Positions 46,326 to 57,860 of a DNA stretch of 64,000 nucleotides are shown piece by piece. The stretch is from Scedosporium boydii. Lineage: Eukaryota > Ascomycota > Sordariomycetes > Microascales > Microascaceae. Position numbers and translations under genes: made by a program. The stretch is from NCBI GenBank assembly GCA_002221725.1, contig NJFT01000029.1, positions 62,001 to 126,000 of the forward strand, read 5' to 3'. The notes under the pieces were generated by a model. That model was given only the letters and a program-made list of their open reading frames with translations. It was not told where the DNA came from and made no database searches. Each line of letters begins with the position of its first letter. The stretch's first letter is position 1.

Positions 46326-47570
46326 TCACCACGGATATCGTCGGACCTCATCTTCTCGGGAGAAATCTAGTCCCTTATCAAGTTGTTTCTGGTGCTCTCT
46401 GTCCAAGTACTCCAACAACACATTCCCATACTTTTCCCTTCCTTTGTAGTTCGCTACTGTACTATCCCAGCTACGAATAGCGCTAGCTAGTCTCCCTGGC
46501 ACGTAGTCCTCCTGCGCAACATCTGTAACAGGGTCGAAATAGGTTCTGATTGTGAAGCAGACGGCTCCAGTCTTCGGTAATCTTCGCAACGATTGCCTCT
46601 CAGATCGAAACCAGTGGTGGGAAATTGCCTTGTCCTTTTCCGCCGTGTTCCAGCTGACAACGCGGTCGTCCTCCTGGCCGATGCTGTGACTCCATGGGAG
46701 GGAATCGTCGACTTGTATGAAGTAGTTGTTCCGGCAGTACATGGTCTCGCAGCGGAGCCTGGTAAAGAATTTCATCATGCCTGACTCGAGCTTTTCCTTG
46801 AAATGGGGGACGTCTCCCGAGGTATGAATCTCAGAGAGTGGCATTCCAAGCTTATCGGTGAGCCTCCAAAATCCCGCAAGAAGGATGGCTCCAGCCAGGA
46901 GGTAGTATTGCCCATCAGGCCGCTCGACCATCAGCGCGAGGTCGTCCTGCACAAGGCGTGCGCATATCGCCATGGGATCCTCCTTCAATGGGCGTTCCAC
47001 AATGTTGAAGGACTCCCCGGACCATACGTTGTCAATGCCGACCGGCGTACGCTTGAACAAGCTCGGGTACCGGGCGGGCAAGTACTGTGCTAATTCTTCG
47101 AGCAATTCTATTGCTGCGGGGTACGCATCGGGATGGGTATGGACACACTTTTCTCCCCTTTCTGCGAGTCGGCGAGCCTTGTCGGCATGAAACTTGGGGA
47201 AACGGTTATCTAGTTCTATCCATTGATCGAAGTCCGCTGTCCGAAGACCCATAGTGACATTGTACTTGGGACCATATCGGAATGCGCGGTAGGGCAGGGG
47301 CTTGGTAGTCTCCATTGACCAGTCCGGATATGGGGCTGGCACCGGCGTCTTAAAGGGGCTGGGCGTCCATGTGCCAGGATTTCGATCCAGCTTTAGATGG
47401 GATTGCGTCTTCGAACTCGGACCACTAATGGTACTAGCCTGGGATTTGTCTGTCGGGATGAGACGAGAATTTTTTGACTTGTGATAGAGGACAATGATTG
47501 CCAAGAAAACAAGAACAGTAACAAGATAAGACAAGCAAGGGTCGCCGAAGGGGTTGCGACTGATGTCCAT
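46326..47570 (-). CDS. DUF3445-type (heme-dependent oxidative N-demethylase-like) protein with N-terminal anchor
   Basis: Intact single exon of 414 residues from ATG 47570. A transmembrane anchor lies near residues 14-32 (LSYLVTVLVFLAIIVLYH), followed by a polar linker. The folded domain starts near residue 85 with PLPYRAFRYGPKYNVTMGLR, and contains ELAQYLPARYPSLF, ARLVQDDLALMVE, AGAILLAGFWRLTDKLGMPLSEIH and FFTRLRCETMYCRNNYFIQ, all in the order expected for DUF3445. The central His of PLSEIHTS is in a conserved position. The family is linked by annotation to heme-dependent oxidative N-demethylation, though many fungal members are uncharacterised. The reaction here is therefore an inference. 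It is adjacent to a decayed carboxylesterase gene on the same strand. Confidence 0.8.
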   Translation of the reverse strand: MDISRNPFGDPCLSYLVTVLVFLAIIVLYHKSKNSRLIPTDKSQASTISGPSSKTQSHLKLDRNPGTWTPSPFKTPVPAPYPDWSMETTKPLPYRAFRYGPKYNVTMGLRTADFDQWIELDNRFPKFHADKARRLAERGEKCVHTHPDAYPAAIELLEELAQYLPARYPSLFKRTPVGIDNVWSGESFNIVERPLKEDPMAICARLVQDDLALMVERPDGQYYLLAGAILLAGFWRLTDKLGMPLSEIHTSGDVPHFKEKLESGMMKFFTRLRCETMYCRNNYFIQVDDSLPWSHSIGQEDDRVVSWNTAEKDKAISHHWFRSERQSLRRLPKTGAVCFTIRTYFDPVTDVAQEDYVPGRLASAIRSWDSTVANYKGREKYGNVLLEYLDREHQKQLDKGLDFSREDEVRRYPW

Positions 47571-47967
47571 GCTGAGTTTCGCTACTATGGCGGGCCAGTT
47601 CGAAGGAACCGAACAATGGGAGGGAGAAAAGGACGAGACACGTCTTCAAACCATTAAAACTGTGTGAAACTGTCCACCCACAATGCCACGTGTCTAACAG
47701 CTTGATATCTGATTTTATATATTGATGAAGCCTGTGCTGGAGAAGCCCCCAACCCAGATTTCGGGGTTCGGAGTACTGTCGGTAGGATCTTGGGTCCTTG
47801 GCATTAATGTGTCTATATATATCTACTGATAAGAGCACGCACAAGCCGCCTAGCAAATAGATAGAATTTCCCTGTTATCTCTTATTTGTCGTTCAGTGTG
47901 GGAGACCATAGGAAAGAGAAGGCAAAGAAGAGTGGTCGCGGGGACCGAGTGGAGGGGCAAATAATCT
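47571..47967. promoter_or_regulatory. Promoter region of the DUF3445-type gene
   Basis: About 240 bp upstream of ATG 47570 the minus strand has a TATATATA run (about 47813-47822), and a second TATATA-like run lies near 47709-47719. Either could act as a TATA element. No coding sequence is supported. Confidence 0.35.
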
Positions 47968-49194
47968 TTATCTCTCCTCGAGCGATCTGGGCAACCCAGT
48001 CGGGTCGAATGCCGATGTACCCCGCCCCCAATTCGGAAGTGCGGAGATAGAGGAGAGTGATAAAATGATAGAATAGCGCTGCAGCGCCACGGCTAGTTCC
48101 GGGTCCTCTTGGACGAAGAATGTCCAGGCGAGGTCTTGACCATGATATGCTGGAGTGTATTCCAATCGGTAGCCATCGCCCGGTTACGGAATGCAGCTCC
48201 AAGGAAACGAGTGTTGCAGGTGAAGGACATCTCGTCCAGCCTTGCGCGGTCATATTGAGTGGTATATCCATAGGAGCCATCTAGAATACCAAGATGTAAT
48301 TCAAACAATATATCAATTCTCGCGCCGAGTCGGACATCGGAGCGTGAGCTTTCAGGCATGCCTCGATCTCCTCGATCGCGGTCACTGCGGGGATGAACAT
48401 GCCCGACTCATTGTTATTGTGGCCAGTCATAACTTCACGGTCTCATCAGTGACTGAAGGCGGCGAACAGAGTCGCAAAGCTACTATAATTTTAGCGTAAA
48501 ATTGGCCATTCAAGAGAAGAACGCCGGGGAGATCGGACACAAAATCCCCATCAGCCAGCGGGCCGTACGTGAAGAGACTATATGCACTTTCGAATACAGC
48601 GGCCTGGCTGATTTGAATCAAGGTAGACGAATTCAGTTGTCGGAGGTCGTCCACGGTTGTCGGGTTGGCACCGGTGATCTTAGCCGCCTCTCCAATATTG
48701 GTCTCCTCGTTGTAGAGGAAGCCGAACATGCCCAGTCTGTAGTTTATAGAAACGACTATGACACCCTCTTGGTTGTCAAACTTGGACCGTTCAATCAAAC
48801 CAGCGGGGTTGTCAAAGGGGGCCTGATCCTTGGATCCTACTGGCATAGACTGGAGGCCGCCATCGTAGCTCCCCAACAGGCGGTTCGCCGTAGCGGATGT
48901 TCTTAAAACTATAAACATCATACTCGGTCTAAACGTGAGTGGTGTTATTGATCAGTAAAGCTTGATGACGTCAATTACACGAGGAAGGGGAAATATCAGA
49001 TGGCCGGGGATTGGTAGAGCGATGTTGTAGAGAGATGTGGAGAGGACACTGACGTTGTAGGATCCTTGATGAACAGCATACCCCAGATCAACAATATCCT
49101 CACCATCACCAACCGGAAGGCAAGAGACAAACCGGACGAGACTTTGCACCGCGAACCATGCAAAGAGAACCTCGAAGAGTGACGACTTCATCAT
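47968..49194 (-). pseudogene. Type-B carboxylesterase/lipase pseudogene lacking its catalytic-serine region
   Basis: The 5' end (49194) has a leader peptide (SLFEVLFAWFAVQSLVRFVSC) and the usual opening VDLGYAVHQGSYN. The next part (48921-48427) has GVIVVSINYRLGMFGFL, typical of the family. Sequence then jumps to the later region ANPTTVDDLRQLNSSTLIQ and TYGPLADGDFVSD. About 90 residues that would carry the nucleophile GESAGG are missing. Further 3' segments appear in other frames (TGHNNNESGMF near 48420, EYTPAYHGQDLAWTF near 48165). The oxyanion-type GGG motif is also altered (SYDGG). Hydrolase activity is therefore not expected. Some frame changes may be introns, but loss of the serine region is a true deletion in this copy. 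Confidence 0.7.
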
Positions 49195-50162
49195 ATTGAA
49201 GAGATGATATTAGGTTGGAGCGAGTTTGGCTGCTTCGTGGCCGGGATGTTGATGAACTCAAAGCCACTGAGAGCCCGGCGCCTGGCTCTATTTATTAATG
49301 AGTCGTTTTTTTCACGGATAATTTCATAGTATATAGCACGGAGGTGTGGAGGTATCAGCAGGAGGAAGCGGCACGGTTACATGATGCGAATCTACCGCTG
49401 AGAGTGATTATGCCGTCTTGGCGACCCGACAGTGTGGCTCAGAGCGGGACGCAACGTGGTGTATACACATATAATATATAGTAGAAATGAAGCGAGAAGG
49501 GGTTAAATAACCGATCGTCTCGACACGGTGCTTACCGTTGTGGTGTAACGCAAGCGTTCCCGCAGGCGGAGGGATCTGGGTTCCCGAACCCGCGCCGAAC
49601 CTGGTCTCGAAGTCGTCGCTCTTCGGTAGCATTTCCCTGGCCTATGTTCGCGTTTTCTTTACGCTAGGCGTTAGGTTTGATTCCCAAATCTCGCGATACG
49701 AGATACCGAGTGGTGCAGATAGATCATGCGACTACCGATTCTGTCATGGGTGGGATGATCGGACGACGCGTAAGGACCTGGACAGAAGCAGGAGGGGGGA
49801 GAAAGACGGAAAGACAGTAACTTAAAGGGTATGGATCTACTCGAGATAACCTATGTATAGATGTATAGAGGCACAGTTGCCAAACTACGAGATAGATCGA
49901 TGGCAAAAGTACAAACATTTAGATAGATCGTAGTATGGACTGCAACATCCATAAGTCTTTTGAGGTGAGGAACGGCAGTATGATGCGGCCAACGCTGGGC
50001 CAGGCGACGCGGGAGTTCTCCCTTGATCACGACACTACACAAAACCGAAGACCTGGACGAATGCGCACGAGTTTGATCTTCGGGCGTTTAAATAATCTAT
50101 TCTAAACTATTTAAATAACGTTACAGCCGTCCCTTTCTTCGGAACAGCATGAGGTCCGGAAC
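49195..50162. other. Intergenic, about 1 kb, no gene recognised
   Basis: Upstream of the esterase pseudogene and downstream of the membrane-protein gene. A small inverted repeat (gggttcccgaaccc, 49578-49591) is present. AT-rich patches occur near 49465-49485 and 50090-50120. No coding sequence is supported. Confidence 0.35.
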
Positions 50163-51239
50163 TCAACTGAATGTATGTTTCACCATTAAACTCAACCCTA
50201 CGATCCCGAATACATGAAATACCTCGATCCCAAATATCGGAAAGCTAATCCCGCTCGCGCCGCCGATCCAATAGCTTAGCATAGGCGTCCACGACGCTCG
50301 GTGCCGTCTCGCGTAATCGATTTTCCAGCATCCCAAACCAAACAAAACGAGGCTCGCCAACGTCGCGACGAAGAAGAGGATTGCCCCGGGCCACCCGAAC
50401 ACCTGCGTGCTCCTTCTGGAGCTGTGCAGCGGTATCATGCACAGGAGCAGCACTGCACCTAGCAGCCAGTACAGCAAGAACAGCGTCAGGTAGTTTTCGA
50501 AAGTCATGGGCGCACTCGGGTCCTTCAGGGTGTCGTAGAGGTTTTGCGGGGATTCGGGTTTTAGCGCGAGTCCCGCGACGCCGAGGGAGACGTCTACCAG
50601 TCCGACGAAGAGATGCACACCGTGTTCTAGCATCCGCCCAACGGTTCTTTTTATGTCCGGCTTCAAGAGACCCTTCACGTTGCTCACAAGACCCGCGGGT
50701 GCACTTAAGCCTGTCGCGGGGTTGAAGCGGCGGATCAGTAGGGTCGGCGCCATCATGAAGCTGAAGAACTTATCGATCACCGCTTCCACCACGCGCCCGT
50801 GAGTCTCGGTGTGTCTACTCTCAAACCCGCCGCAACAGCTACAGCCATCGGACCTCGAGCGACTCATGGTAGAATGCATATTTGAGGCCGTCACCGACGA
50901 GACTGAGCCCGAGTAGCAGCCTGCGGGCATACCGTTGTTGGCGATTTCTGTGGCTGCATCCTCGTCGATGACGGAGAGGAATATCTCTCGGCCGCAGACG
51001 CGACACGAAAGCTCGATGGGGTGGATGCCGTCGGAGGTGACGCGGAGACGGGTCCAGATGACGGAGGCGGCCGACTCGATGGCGGAGATGACGAACACGA
51101 GGGTGAAGCCGAGCCAGAATCCTGCCGTGTCGACGGCTTCTGCAGCTCCCTCGGCAGCGGACACGGTGGGGAGGAGGGGGGTCAGGAGGAGTGCGATAAG
51201 AGGTATTGGAAGGGAGGGGGGATTTGGGAGCAGTGCCAT
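50163..51239 (-). CDS. Multi-pass membrane protein of unknown function
   Basis: Open without introns. I chose Met at 51239 because it directly starts a leader (LIALLLTPLLPTVSA); a start at 51284 would add 15 residues. The product is 358 residues. After the leader come a helix (FWLGFTLVFVISAIESAASVIW), a hydrophilic region with Cys pairs (SCRVC and CSCCGG, perhaps metal-binding or palmitoylated), and four later helices (for example YLTLFLLYWLLGAVLLLCMIP and GAILFFVATLASLVLFGLGC). The last helix is near the C-terminus (FGIVGLSLMV). I do not recognise the family. Codon use and the single intact frame support it being a real gene. Confidence 0.6.
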   Translation of the reverse strand: MALLPNPPSLPIPLIALLLTPLLPTVSAAEGAAEAVDTAGFWLGFTLVFVISAIESAASVIWTRLRVTSDGIHPIELSCRVCGREIFLSVIDEDAATEIANNGMPAGCYSGSVSSVTASNMHSTMSRSRSDGCSCCGGFESRHTETHGRVVEAVIDKFFSFMMAPTLLIRRFNPATGLSAPAGLVSNVKGLLKPDIKRTVGRMLEHGVHLFVGLVDVSLGVAGLALKPESPQNLYDTLKDPSAPMTFENYLTLFLLYWLLGAVLLLCMIPLHSSRRSTQVFGWPGAILFFVATLASLVLFGLGCWKIDYARRHRASWTPMLSYWIGGASGISFPIFGIEVFHVFGIVGLSLMVKHTFS

Positions 51240-52297
51240 AATTGTGGTTATGTAAGAAGAGCTCTTCTCTTCCTCCTTCCCCACAAAGGATCAAAGTCAA
51301 GAAAGAAGTGAAAATAGCAAGTGATGGAACTTGTGATCGGAAAGGCATCCTTGTGGATTTTTAAACTAGTCTTGGCGAGGTACCCGTCTTGGCTTTGTGG
51401 CCGAGGCGTGCAGGACGTTACATGCGGAGAGAGGCGCAGAGAGTCACGATGGAGAATTCCAACAACTCAGAACGCGTCGCTAACGTCCGTGCAAATCAAT
51501 AGATACAGCCTGGTCTGAATTCTGGCCCCAAATCGGAGGAGATGTTCCAGCATCCCTCAACGCTAACTGCAGGGTGTCATGCAGCTCTGCCACTATTGGA
51601 TGGAGATGGACTCAGCCGCAGCCGCCCTTACCGAAATTGGACGGATGGACGGAATCGGGATCGCAATCAAGATCAAATTGATTCTTCTCCAGCTTCTAGC
51701 TCGGTTTAATTTGAGGCGCATCGTCGCATAGCCACCCAGGTCCCGGCCAAAACACTCCCCGATCTGATTAACAACAACTTTCCACTTACTCCGGCAGCTC
51801 CCACTTCAATGGTGAGCGAGGAGGCCCTGTGTTTGGTGCAGCCCAGACGAAAATTATCCTGTTTGCATGTCTGTAAAGCGTAAAGCCGGAGGGAAAGAAG
51901 GGAGAAGAGTGAAATGAAGGAGAGAGATCTGTTGGTCTTTATCGGGCTGGTCCTAAAGTCGAGTTGATTGTCCTCCGAGAGTCAACGGAGAAACTTCGAC
52001 TGCTCATCTGCGCAGGTCACTTTCCGACAACCACATCGCAAGCTCTCTTGGTGTGGCTGAGTCGTGTCCGCCCGCCTCACTTTTCCACCGCCGCCGCAGC
52101 TCAATCTGCAGGTCCCGGCGAAGAGCCAATCAACGTAACGGACGGCAGAGAATCCAACGTCTCATCAGGGATGTCAGCACTCGGCTTTAATTCATCCGCG
52201 GCGGGGAAGATGTAAGAGGTGAAGAAGAACTGAGAATCGAACCAAAGCATCACAGCAAGCGAATGAGCAAGTGATCACCTAAATAGACGAAAAGATA
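51240..52297. other. Divergent intergenic region, about 1 kb
   Basis: Holds the promoters of the membrane-protein gene (minus) and the HET gene (plus). An open frame at 51964-52215 has no motif and is not supported. Confidence 0.4.
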
Positions 52298-54606
52298 ATG
52301 CTCTGCAGCGCGTGTTACGCAGCTCTCACGACCGATATCGAAGGTCGCATGTGCTGGAATGATAGCAGCCCTCAAGACTTCGTCCACCACCCTACTTCAG
52401 ACGACTTCGAACAGGCGGTCGCGAGCAAATGCCACATCTGCCTCACCCTTGCGTATCAATGGGAGCACAAGTTCAAGCTGCGGCTCTCATTTCCGAAGCA
52501 TCTCGATGAGGGTGTCACCCATAGAAGCTGCGAGAAGGTTACGTCCCGACACTTTACGCGGTTCTATCTCAGCAGAGGAGAACGCTCCTTTACTCCAGGC
52601 CCATGGTATCCGATATCAGAAAAGTCGTTCTTCATCACGTTCTACTTGGACGAGACCTTCAAGGAAGCTGTCATGACCAACGAGATCAAAAACCAAATTA
52701 TGTTGACATTCGTGGCAAACCCATATCCTGGTATGCGTCCCCCCTACAATAGAGCATCCGGGTGTGTGCCGTTTAACATTTTGACACAGATGTCAAACAT
52801 TTGTTGCCTGGTGTGATGCTGTCAGGAAACACTGGAGAAGAGGCTACCTTCGCACTTATCCGAAGCTGGTTGAACGATTGCTTGAATAATCACTCCGTCT
52901 GCAACAAGACACGAGCGACGCGTAAATTTTGCCCCAGCCGACTCCTTGATCTTACTCACTCTAGGTCGCGTGGTGAGATAGTTATGGTCGGGACGTACGA
53001 GAAGCCGATCGAAGGCGAATACGCTACATTGAGTCACTGCTGGGGGAAAACCCCCCATCTAAGATTACTCTGGGGAAATTATGCCCAATTGGAGCGCTCG
53101 ATCAAGCTTTCCCAACTTCAGCGCGTCTACAGAGAAGCCATTGAGATTACACTTCGACTCGGTGTATCGTACCTGTGGATTGACAGTCTATGCATCTGCC
53201 AAGACGACAAACAGGACTGGAATGAGGAGGCTAGCAAAATGTTTGATATATATCGAAATGCGGCGTTCAATATTGGGGCGACAGGTGCCTCCGACGGAGA
53301 CGGCCAGTGCTTCGTGAACCACAATGTTGATCTCCTTTCCCCATGCCTATTCAACATGAACATGGCCCCGGAGACTAAGGCTTCTAAGAAACCTCGTTTA
53401 CGAGACAGACTGTTCAAACGCAAAAAGACGGATGGCACAGAACCGCCGGTTGGGCAAGAAACAACCTGGCATGTGGTTGATGAGACGTTTTGGACAGGGA
53501 GACTCTACCAGCAACCCCTCAACCAGCGGGCCTGGGTTCTACAAGAACGCCTCATTTCGCCGCGCATGATCCATTTCGGCGCAGACCAGGTGTACTGGGA
53601 ATGCCACGAGCACCACGCCTGCGAGGCCTACCCCAAGGGCCCGCAAGCCATGTACGAGCTGAGGGCTCTCAAAGCCGTGCATCCGGATGTGATCCGCGAG
53701 GTTCTAGCAACCCGACTCGAGGAGTCCGTGAAACGCGGACCGGGCGTCACCCTCTCCCCGACATCGGATAGTCCGCCTCGAGAATGGGCTCTGTTTGGCT
53801 GGTCAGACATAGTCGGCGAGTACAACAAGCTTGACCTAACCTTTCCGAAGGACAAGCTCATTGCTCTGTCTGGGCTTGCTAAGCAGATGCAACCCTCAAT
53901 ACAAGACCAGTACGTCGCTGGATTATGGAGGTCGGCAATGATCATGGGACTACTCTGGAGGATAAATCATAGGGAAAGAAGTCGGGAGGGTAAGGGAGTC
54001 GCGAAAAGACTTAAGGGCGCTGCTCCCACCTGGTCATGGGCATCAGTGCAAGGGAATATGCACATTTTCATGGTCCCGGATGCCAAATTGAACGGCCTAG
54101 GGTTTGACATCCATATCGACGTGCAGGACATCGCTTTAAATCCCATTCACGACGAGTACGGCGCACTTAACCTATCAACGCTACAGATCAAGGGTCAGCT
54201 CTGGCCAGCAGCATTTCTCAGCGACAAGATGAGAAATGCATATAGATGGAAGTACAGCAAAGGACAGCAGTACCAAGACCCTGACGTACGGTTTCCATTT
54301 TTTGATCTTGGCTCAGGACAGCTCAGGGGAGGTTGGGGTGAGATCGACTGCATACCTGACACCGCCACGGAGCTGGAAGATCTCGATATTACAGCGAATT
54401 TGCATATAATGCCTGTCGTCTCTATCAAGCTCCCTGGCAGTGGTCAGCACTTTGAGTCGATGACTCAAGGGTTAATTCTCCGAAAGATCGAGGGCGATGG
54501 TGGCTATGCTCGGTACGAGCGCTTCGGCTACTGTCAGAATGAAGACTTTTTTCACCTTGCGAAGAAAGTGGGCGAAGGTATCTGGCAAATTATTGAGATT
54601 ATCTGA
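52298..54606 (+). CDS. HET-domain (heterokaryon incompatibility) protein, 749 residues
   Basis: Exon 1 (52298-52730) and exon 2 (52790-54606) join in phase (GTATGC donor, GACACAG acceptor). The N-terminus has Cys pairs (LCSACYAAL and KCHICLTL) often seen before HET domains. The HET domain starts near residue 220 with YATLSHCWG. Block 2 is YLWIDSLCICQDDKQDW (about 271-287) and block 3 is RAWVLQERLISPRMIHF (about 390-406). A C-terminal region of about 300 residues has the usual GAAPTWSWASV phrase. HET proteins trigger cell death on non-self fusion in fungi. Whether this one does, and its allelic partner, are unknown. The gene is intact, unlike the HET fragment at 41340. Confidence 0.9.
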
Positions 54607-54774
54607 CGTTGAATTATTGCTCTGGGTATTGCTATTGGTTCTAAATGTCGTTTGAACATCGCTTCCTTGGTTCGGCGCATATCATGGAGTTCTGGATAAG
54701 GGATGCGATCCGCGTTGATATGCATTACTTTGATGTCGTCCTAATGAGAACACGAGAGAATCCCCTCCGGGCCG

Positions 54775-57027
54775 CTAATCCTCTCCTGGGCTCCTGTTCC
54801 TCCCGCGCTGTCCTGCTTTTCCCAATCTAAACACTGGCGCCTGCCTCCTCATCTCCGTCGATGACCTAGACATCGCATCGTTGTCCAGGAAGCCGGCATC
54901 GCTCATTCCGTCAACCTCATCAATCTCTTCCTGGATCTCAGGGGGTGGCGCTGCCCTAAACACAGCCTGGATATCGCCGTGGGGTGAAAATCCCGTAAAC
55001 TGCCAGTTAAAAAGAGCCCTTTTAACTGCCGATGTCAATTTGGCCCAGACGCTGCGCCGCTCAAATAGGCTGATGAGCAGGAGGGTTGGCGCATTGACGA
55101 CACGGACCGCGGCTACGTGGACGGAGTGAAAAATTCGCGGCGAGACTACGAACTTTAACGGCAGGAGGAGGCCGAGCGCGAGGAGGTTAAAGGGCGGAGG
55201 GTAGGAGAAGACAGCATCGCTCTTGACTCCCTCAAAGGTGAGGACGGCCCGGCGGAAATTGATCTCAGCGGTCTCGTCGGCCACGATCTTGGAGAAGGTG
55301 TAGGTGAGCATCGCTACCAGGACAGTCAAGAAGAGCGTGTTACCCAGAAAGGCGAAGGCAACCATGAGTGCGGGGCCTAGGACGACGTGGAACTGGACTG
55401 ACTCTTCGATCCCGGTCCCGTCGAGGCTGAACCAGATCCAAAGGAGCCATTTGCAGATCGTGGGCCACCCTGGCGCCGTACCGCTGGTGCTGGCATCGCT
55501 TGGGTACAGCCACTGCAGGGCCAAAAAGAAGCCTACGAAGCACCAAACAGCAAGGATGGTCAGCAGCAGGAAGTTCTTCATCAGAATGTGAAGCGAGATG
55601 AAGACGATGTTGTCGGGCATGATATGGAACGCGAGACGGGTGAGCAGGATTGGCGCCGCGATGCACAGGATGCTTAATCCATGCCCGTCATGAACGCGAC
55701 CGACTGAGATGTCGGCGACGCGAGCGGCGACGTACGCGGCGAAGATTGCGATGAAGCTCGAATCTAGGAACGATGAGAGATTTTGTGCGTGCACTGCCCA
55801 GCCGTGTTCGATGATGGCTGCGACTTCGTGTAGGACCCATCCGGTGGCATAGATAACGAAGACGAGCTCGAAGAGGGCTAGATTATCGCTATGACGATGG
55901 AGCATTGTCACAATGTAGAGGCCCACAAGAACCAAGAATTGAATAAGTTCGATTAGGTTTCGATACCGGGGGACGACGAGTCGGTAGTGGTTCAGAAGAG
56001 GCGCCTTCCGGGGGTCGTAGATGGAGACCGGGTGGTGCTTGTAATGATCCGGTATAATGTCGATGAATGACAAGGCCGAATACACGACCTGCCCACGATA
56101 CACAGCATCAACCACCCTTTGACAGGCAGACGAGCTGATAAACGTCTTGCTGTCAGATAGAATGGCTAGTTCCAGAGCCGTGAGCTTCCTCTCGTGTCCA
56201 TCGCGCTCTTGAATCGGCCACTGAAGCTGGCGGCCATTTCGCTCCACGTCTTCAGGTGCGCCTTGGAACGGGTCGAATCCCTGAACGAGCATCTTGGCGA
56301 GGTGGAGAAGTCCTCCGGGACTGTCTTCGTGGCATCGCCGCAAGATTCGGGTGGCCACCAACTCGCACAAGGTGGCTCTGGAGACGTTGACACTTCGATG
56401 GATCGGGCTGGATTGCTCTGAGAGGAACTGCACTCGGTTGGCGAGCAGGCAATAGACTGTTGAAAACTAGTCAGCCTTTATGATGAAACTGGAGAAGCGT
56501 CATGGAAGAAAATCTACTGCGACTGGGCATCCGCTGCCAAAGGCTCGCACATACCAAGTGAAATGTCATCGAAATCGTACAATCGATCAGCCAACGGTCG
56601 CACAATTAGTGTATTTATCCTGGGGCTGGTTAATTGGTCCAAAGTGTAGGGATCATCTAGTATTGGACTCTTCGATTAGCGCAACCATGGAGCCGACGAT
56701 GCTTCACGTTCCCATGGCACACATCACCTATGCTAGCAATGACAAGTCCCCTCACTCTGTCGCCAACGGTCAGCGGAACAATTTATACCAAGTTCTCCGG
56801 CCTTGGAATTGACTGGTCACTTACCTATGCATCGTGGTGAACACAGGCAGAGCCGCCGGGAGGAAAGCGGAGCGGGTGCGCTCTACCCCGCGTCCAGGCG
56901 AGGACTCTGCATCGGCGTTTTCATCTGCTTCGAGTAATGCTGTCTCATCGTCCTGTCCGCCAGGCGAAGATGCTGGGGCTGGTCCTCCATGGTCCATCTG
57001 ATTCTTTACTGGCGCGTCTTTTCCCAA
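54775..57027 (-). CDS. yvc1: YVC1-type vacuolar TRP calcium channel
   Basis: Four exons join in phase: 57027-56825, 56756-56728 (a 29-base microexon), 56656-56555 and 56456-54775. The product is 671 residues (660 if the Met at 56997 is used), normal for fungal YVC1. By family it releases calcium from the vacuole. The N-terminal soluble region has DDPYTLDQLTSPRINTLIVR and SRATLCELVATRILRR, both typical. About seven hydrophobic segments follow (for example LIQFLVLVGLYIVTML and NFLLLTILAVWCFVGFFLAL). The segment before the pore is followed by WLLWIWFSLDGTGIEES, a pore-region phrase typical of fungal YVC1. The tail is acidic (EIQEEIDEVDGMSDAGF), which may matter for calcium response. It is convergent with the HET gene (about 170 bp apart). 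Confidence 0.88.
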
Positions 57028-57860
57028 GTTGTTATACTGCCACTCTCCAGCCGATAGACAAGATAGAAGCGATTCACAACTCCGGGGATGGATTTCAGTG
57101 AAGGTTCAAAAAGATTCAGAAACATCGGGAGGAACACACGCCTTGACCCATGGGTTGCCTCGCCTCCGACTCGCCTAAAAGGGGCACAGCCACGCTCCAC
57201 TTGAAGTAACCCCGGCTGGTGCATTAGCTTCATCAAAACTCCGATTCTCCACGATTTCAATGCAGGTAACCTGGAACCTTCAATCGAGGTTCTGTTCTTT
57301 GTTACGGCGACCTCCAACAAACAGCAAAGATTTACCTTAACCCCACCACAACAGGGACATCGACACCAAGTAACCGAGGACCTTGGAAATTGGAATATTT
57401 AATAGTTTGGAATTATGTGTCCCTGTGATGCGGGATTTTTTGTGCCTTTTGGGGACGGAGACCCTGTCCAGTGTTTCCATTCTTCTGTCCATGCACGTCT
57501 TCTCCATCCTACGGACGACAATTTCATGATTTCCCGTGAGATCTCCAGCGATGCCTGTTGAAGAGCCGCCCATTTCCCCCTTGCGTTTCTGGCCTGCTAT
57601 GTTCGCCCTATCATGTCCGCTTCCCTGATTCACTTCTGGCCTTCGCAGCAATCTCTACCCTCGCCCAGACGTGAAACTGAGCAACGCTCTGGGTTTCAAG
57701 GGGCTAAACCAGCGGAACTCTAGGTGTTAGCCGGACATGGCTCAGGAATGGTGTCCTCCGATGGTTCCCTGACAAGTGTGGAATCGTGCTTCCATTCAGG
57801 AACATCCTCCACGTAGCCGACAGGAAGAAAGGAAATCTATACATGCCCAAATTCCCCTTC
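57028..57860. other. Intergenic, about 0.8 kb
   Basis: Between the YVC1 gene's 5' end and the 3' end of chitinase 2. It probably carries the YVC1 promoter and chitinase 3' UTR. Open frames at 57006-57320 and 57337-57651 (minus) have no motif. Confidence 0.4.

Noticed and set aside
49578..49591. Inverted repeat gggttcccgaaccc as a possible terminator or tRNA T-arm
   Set aside because: Isolated 14-base palindrome with no flanking structure.
50381..51348. Arg- and Cys-rich open frames opposite or out of frame with the membrane-protein gene
   Set aside because: They are shadows of the minus-strand gene; the accepted frame has proper hydrophobic helices and a leader.
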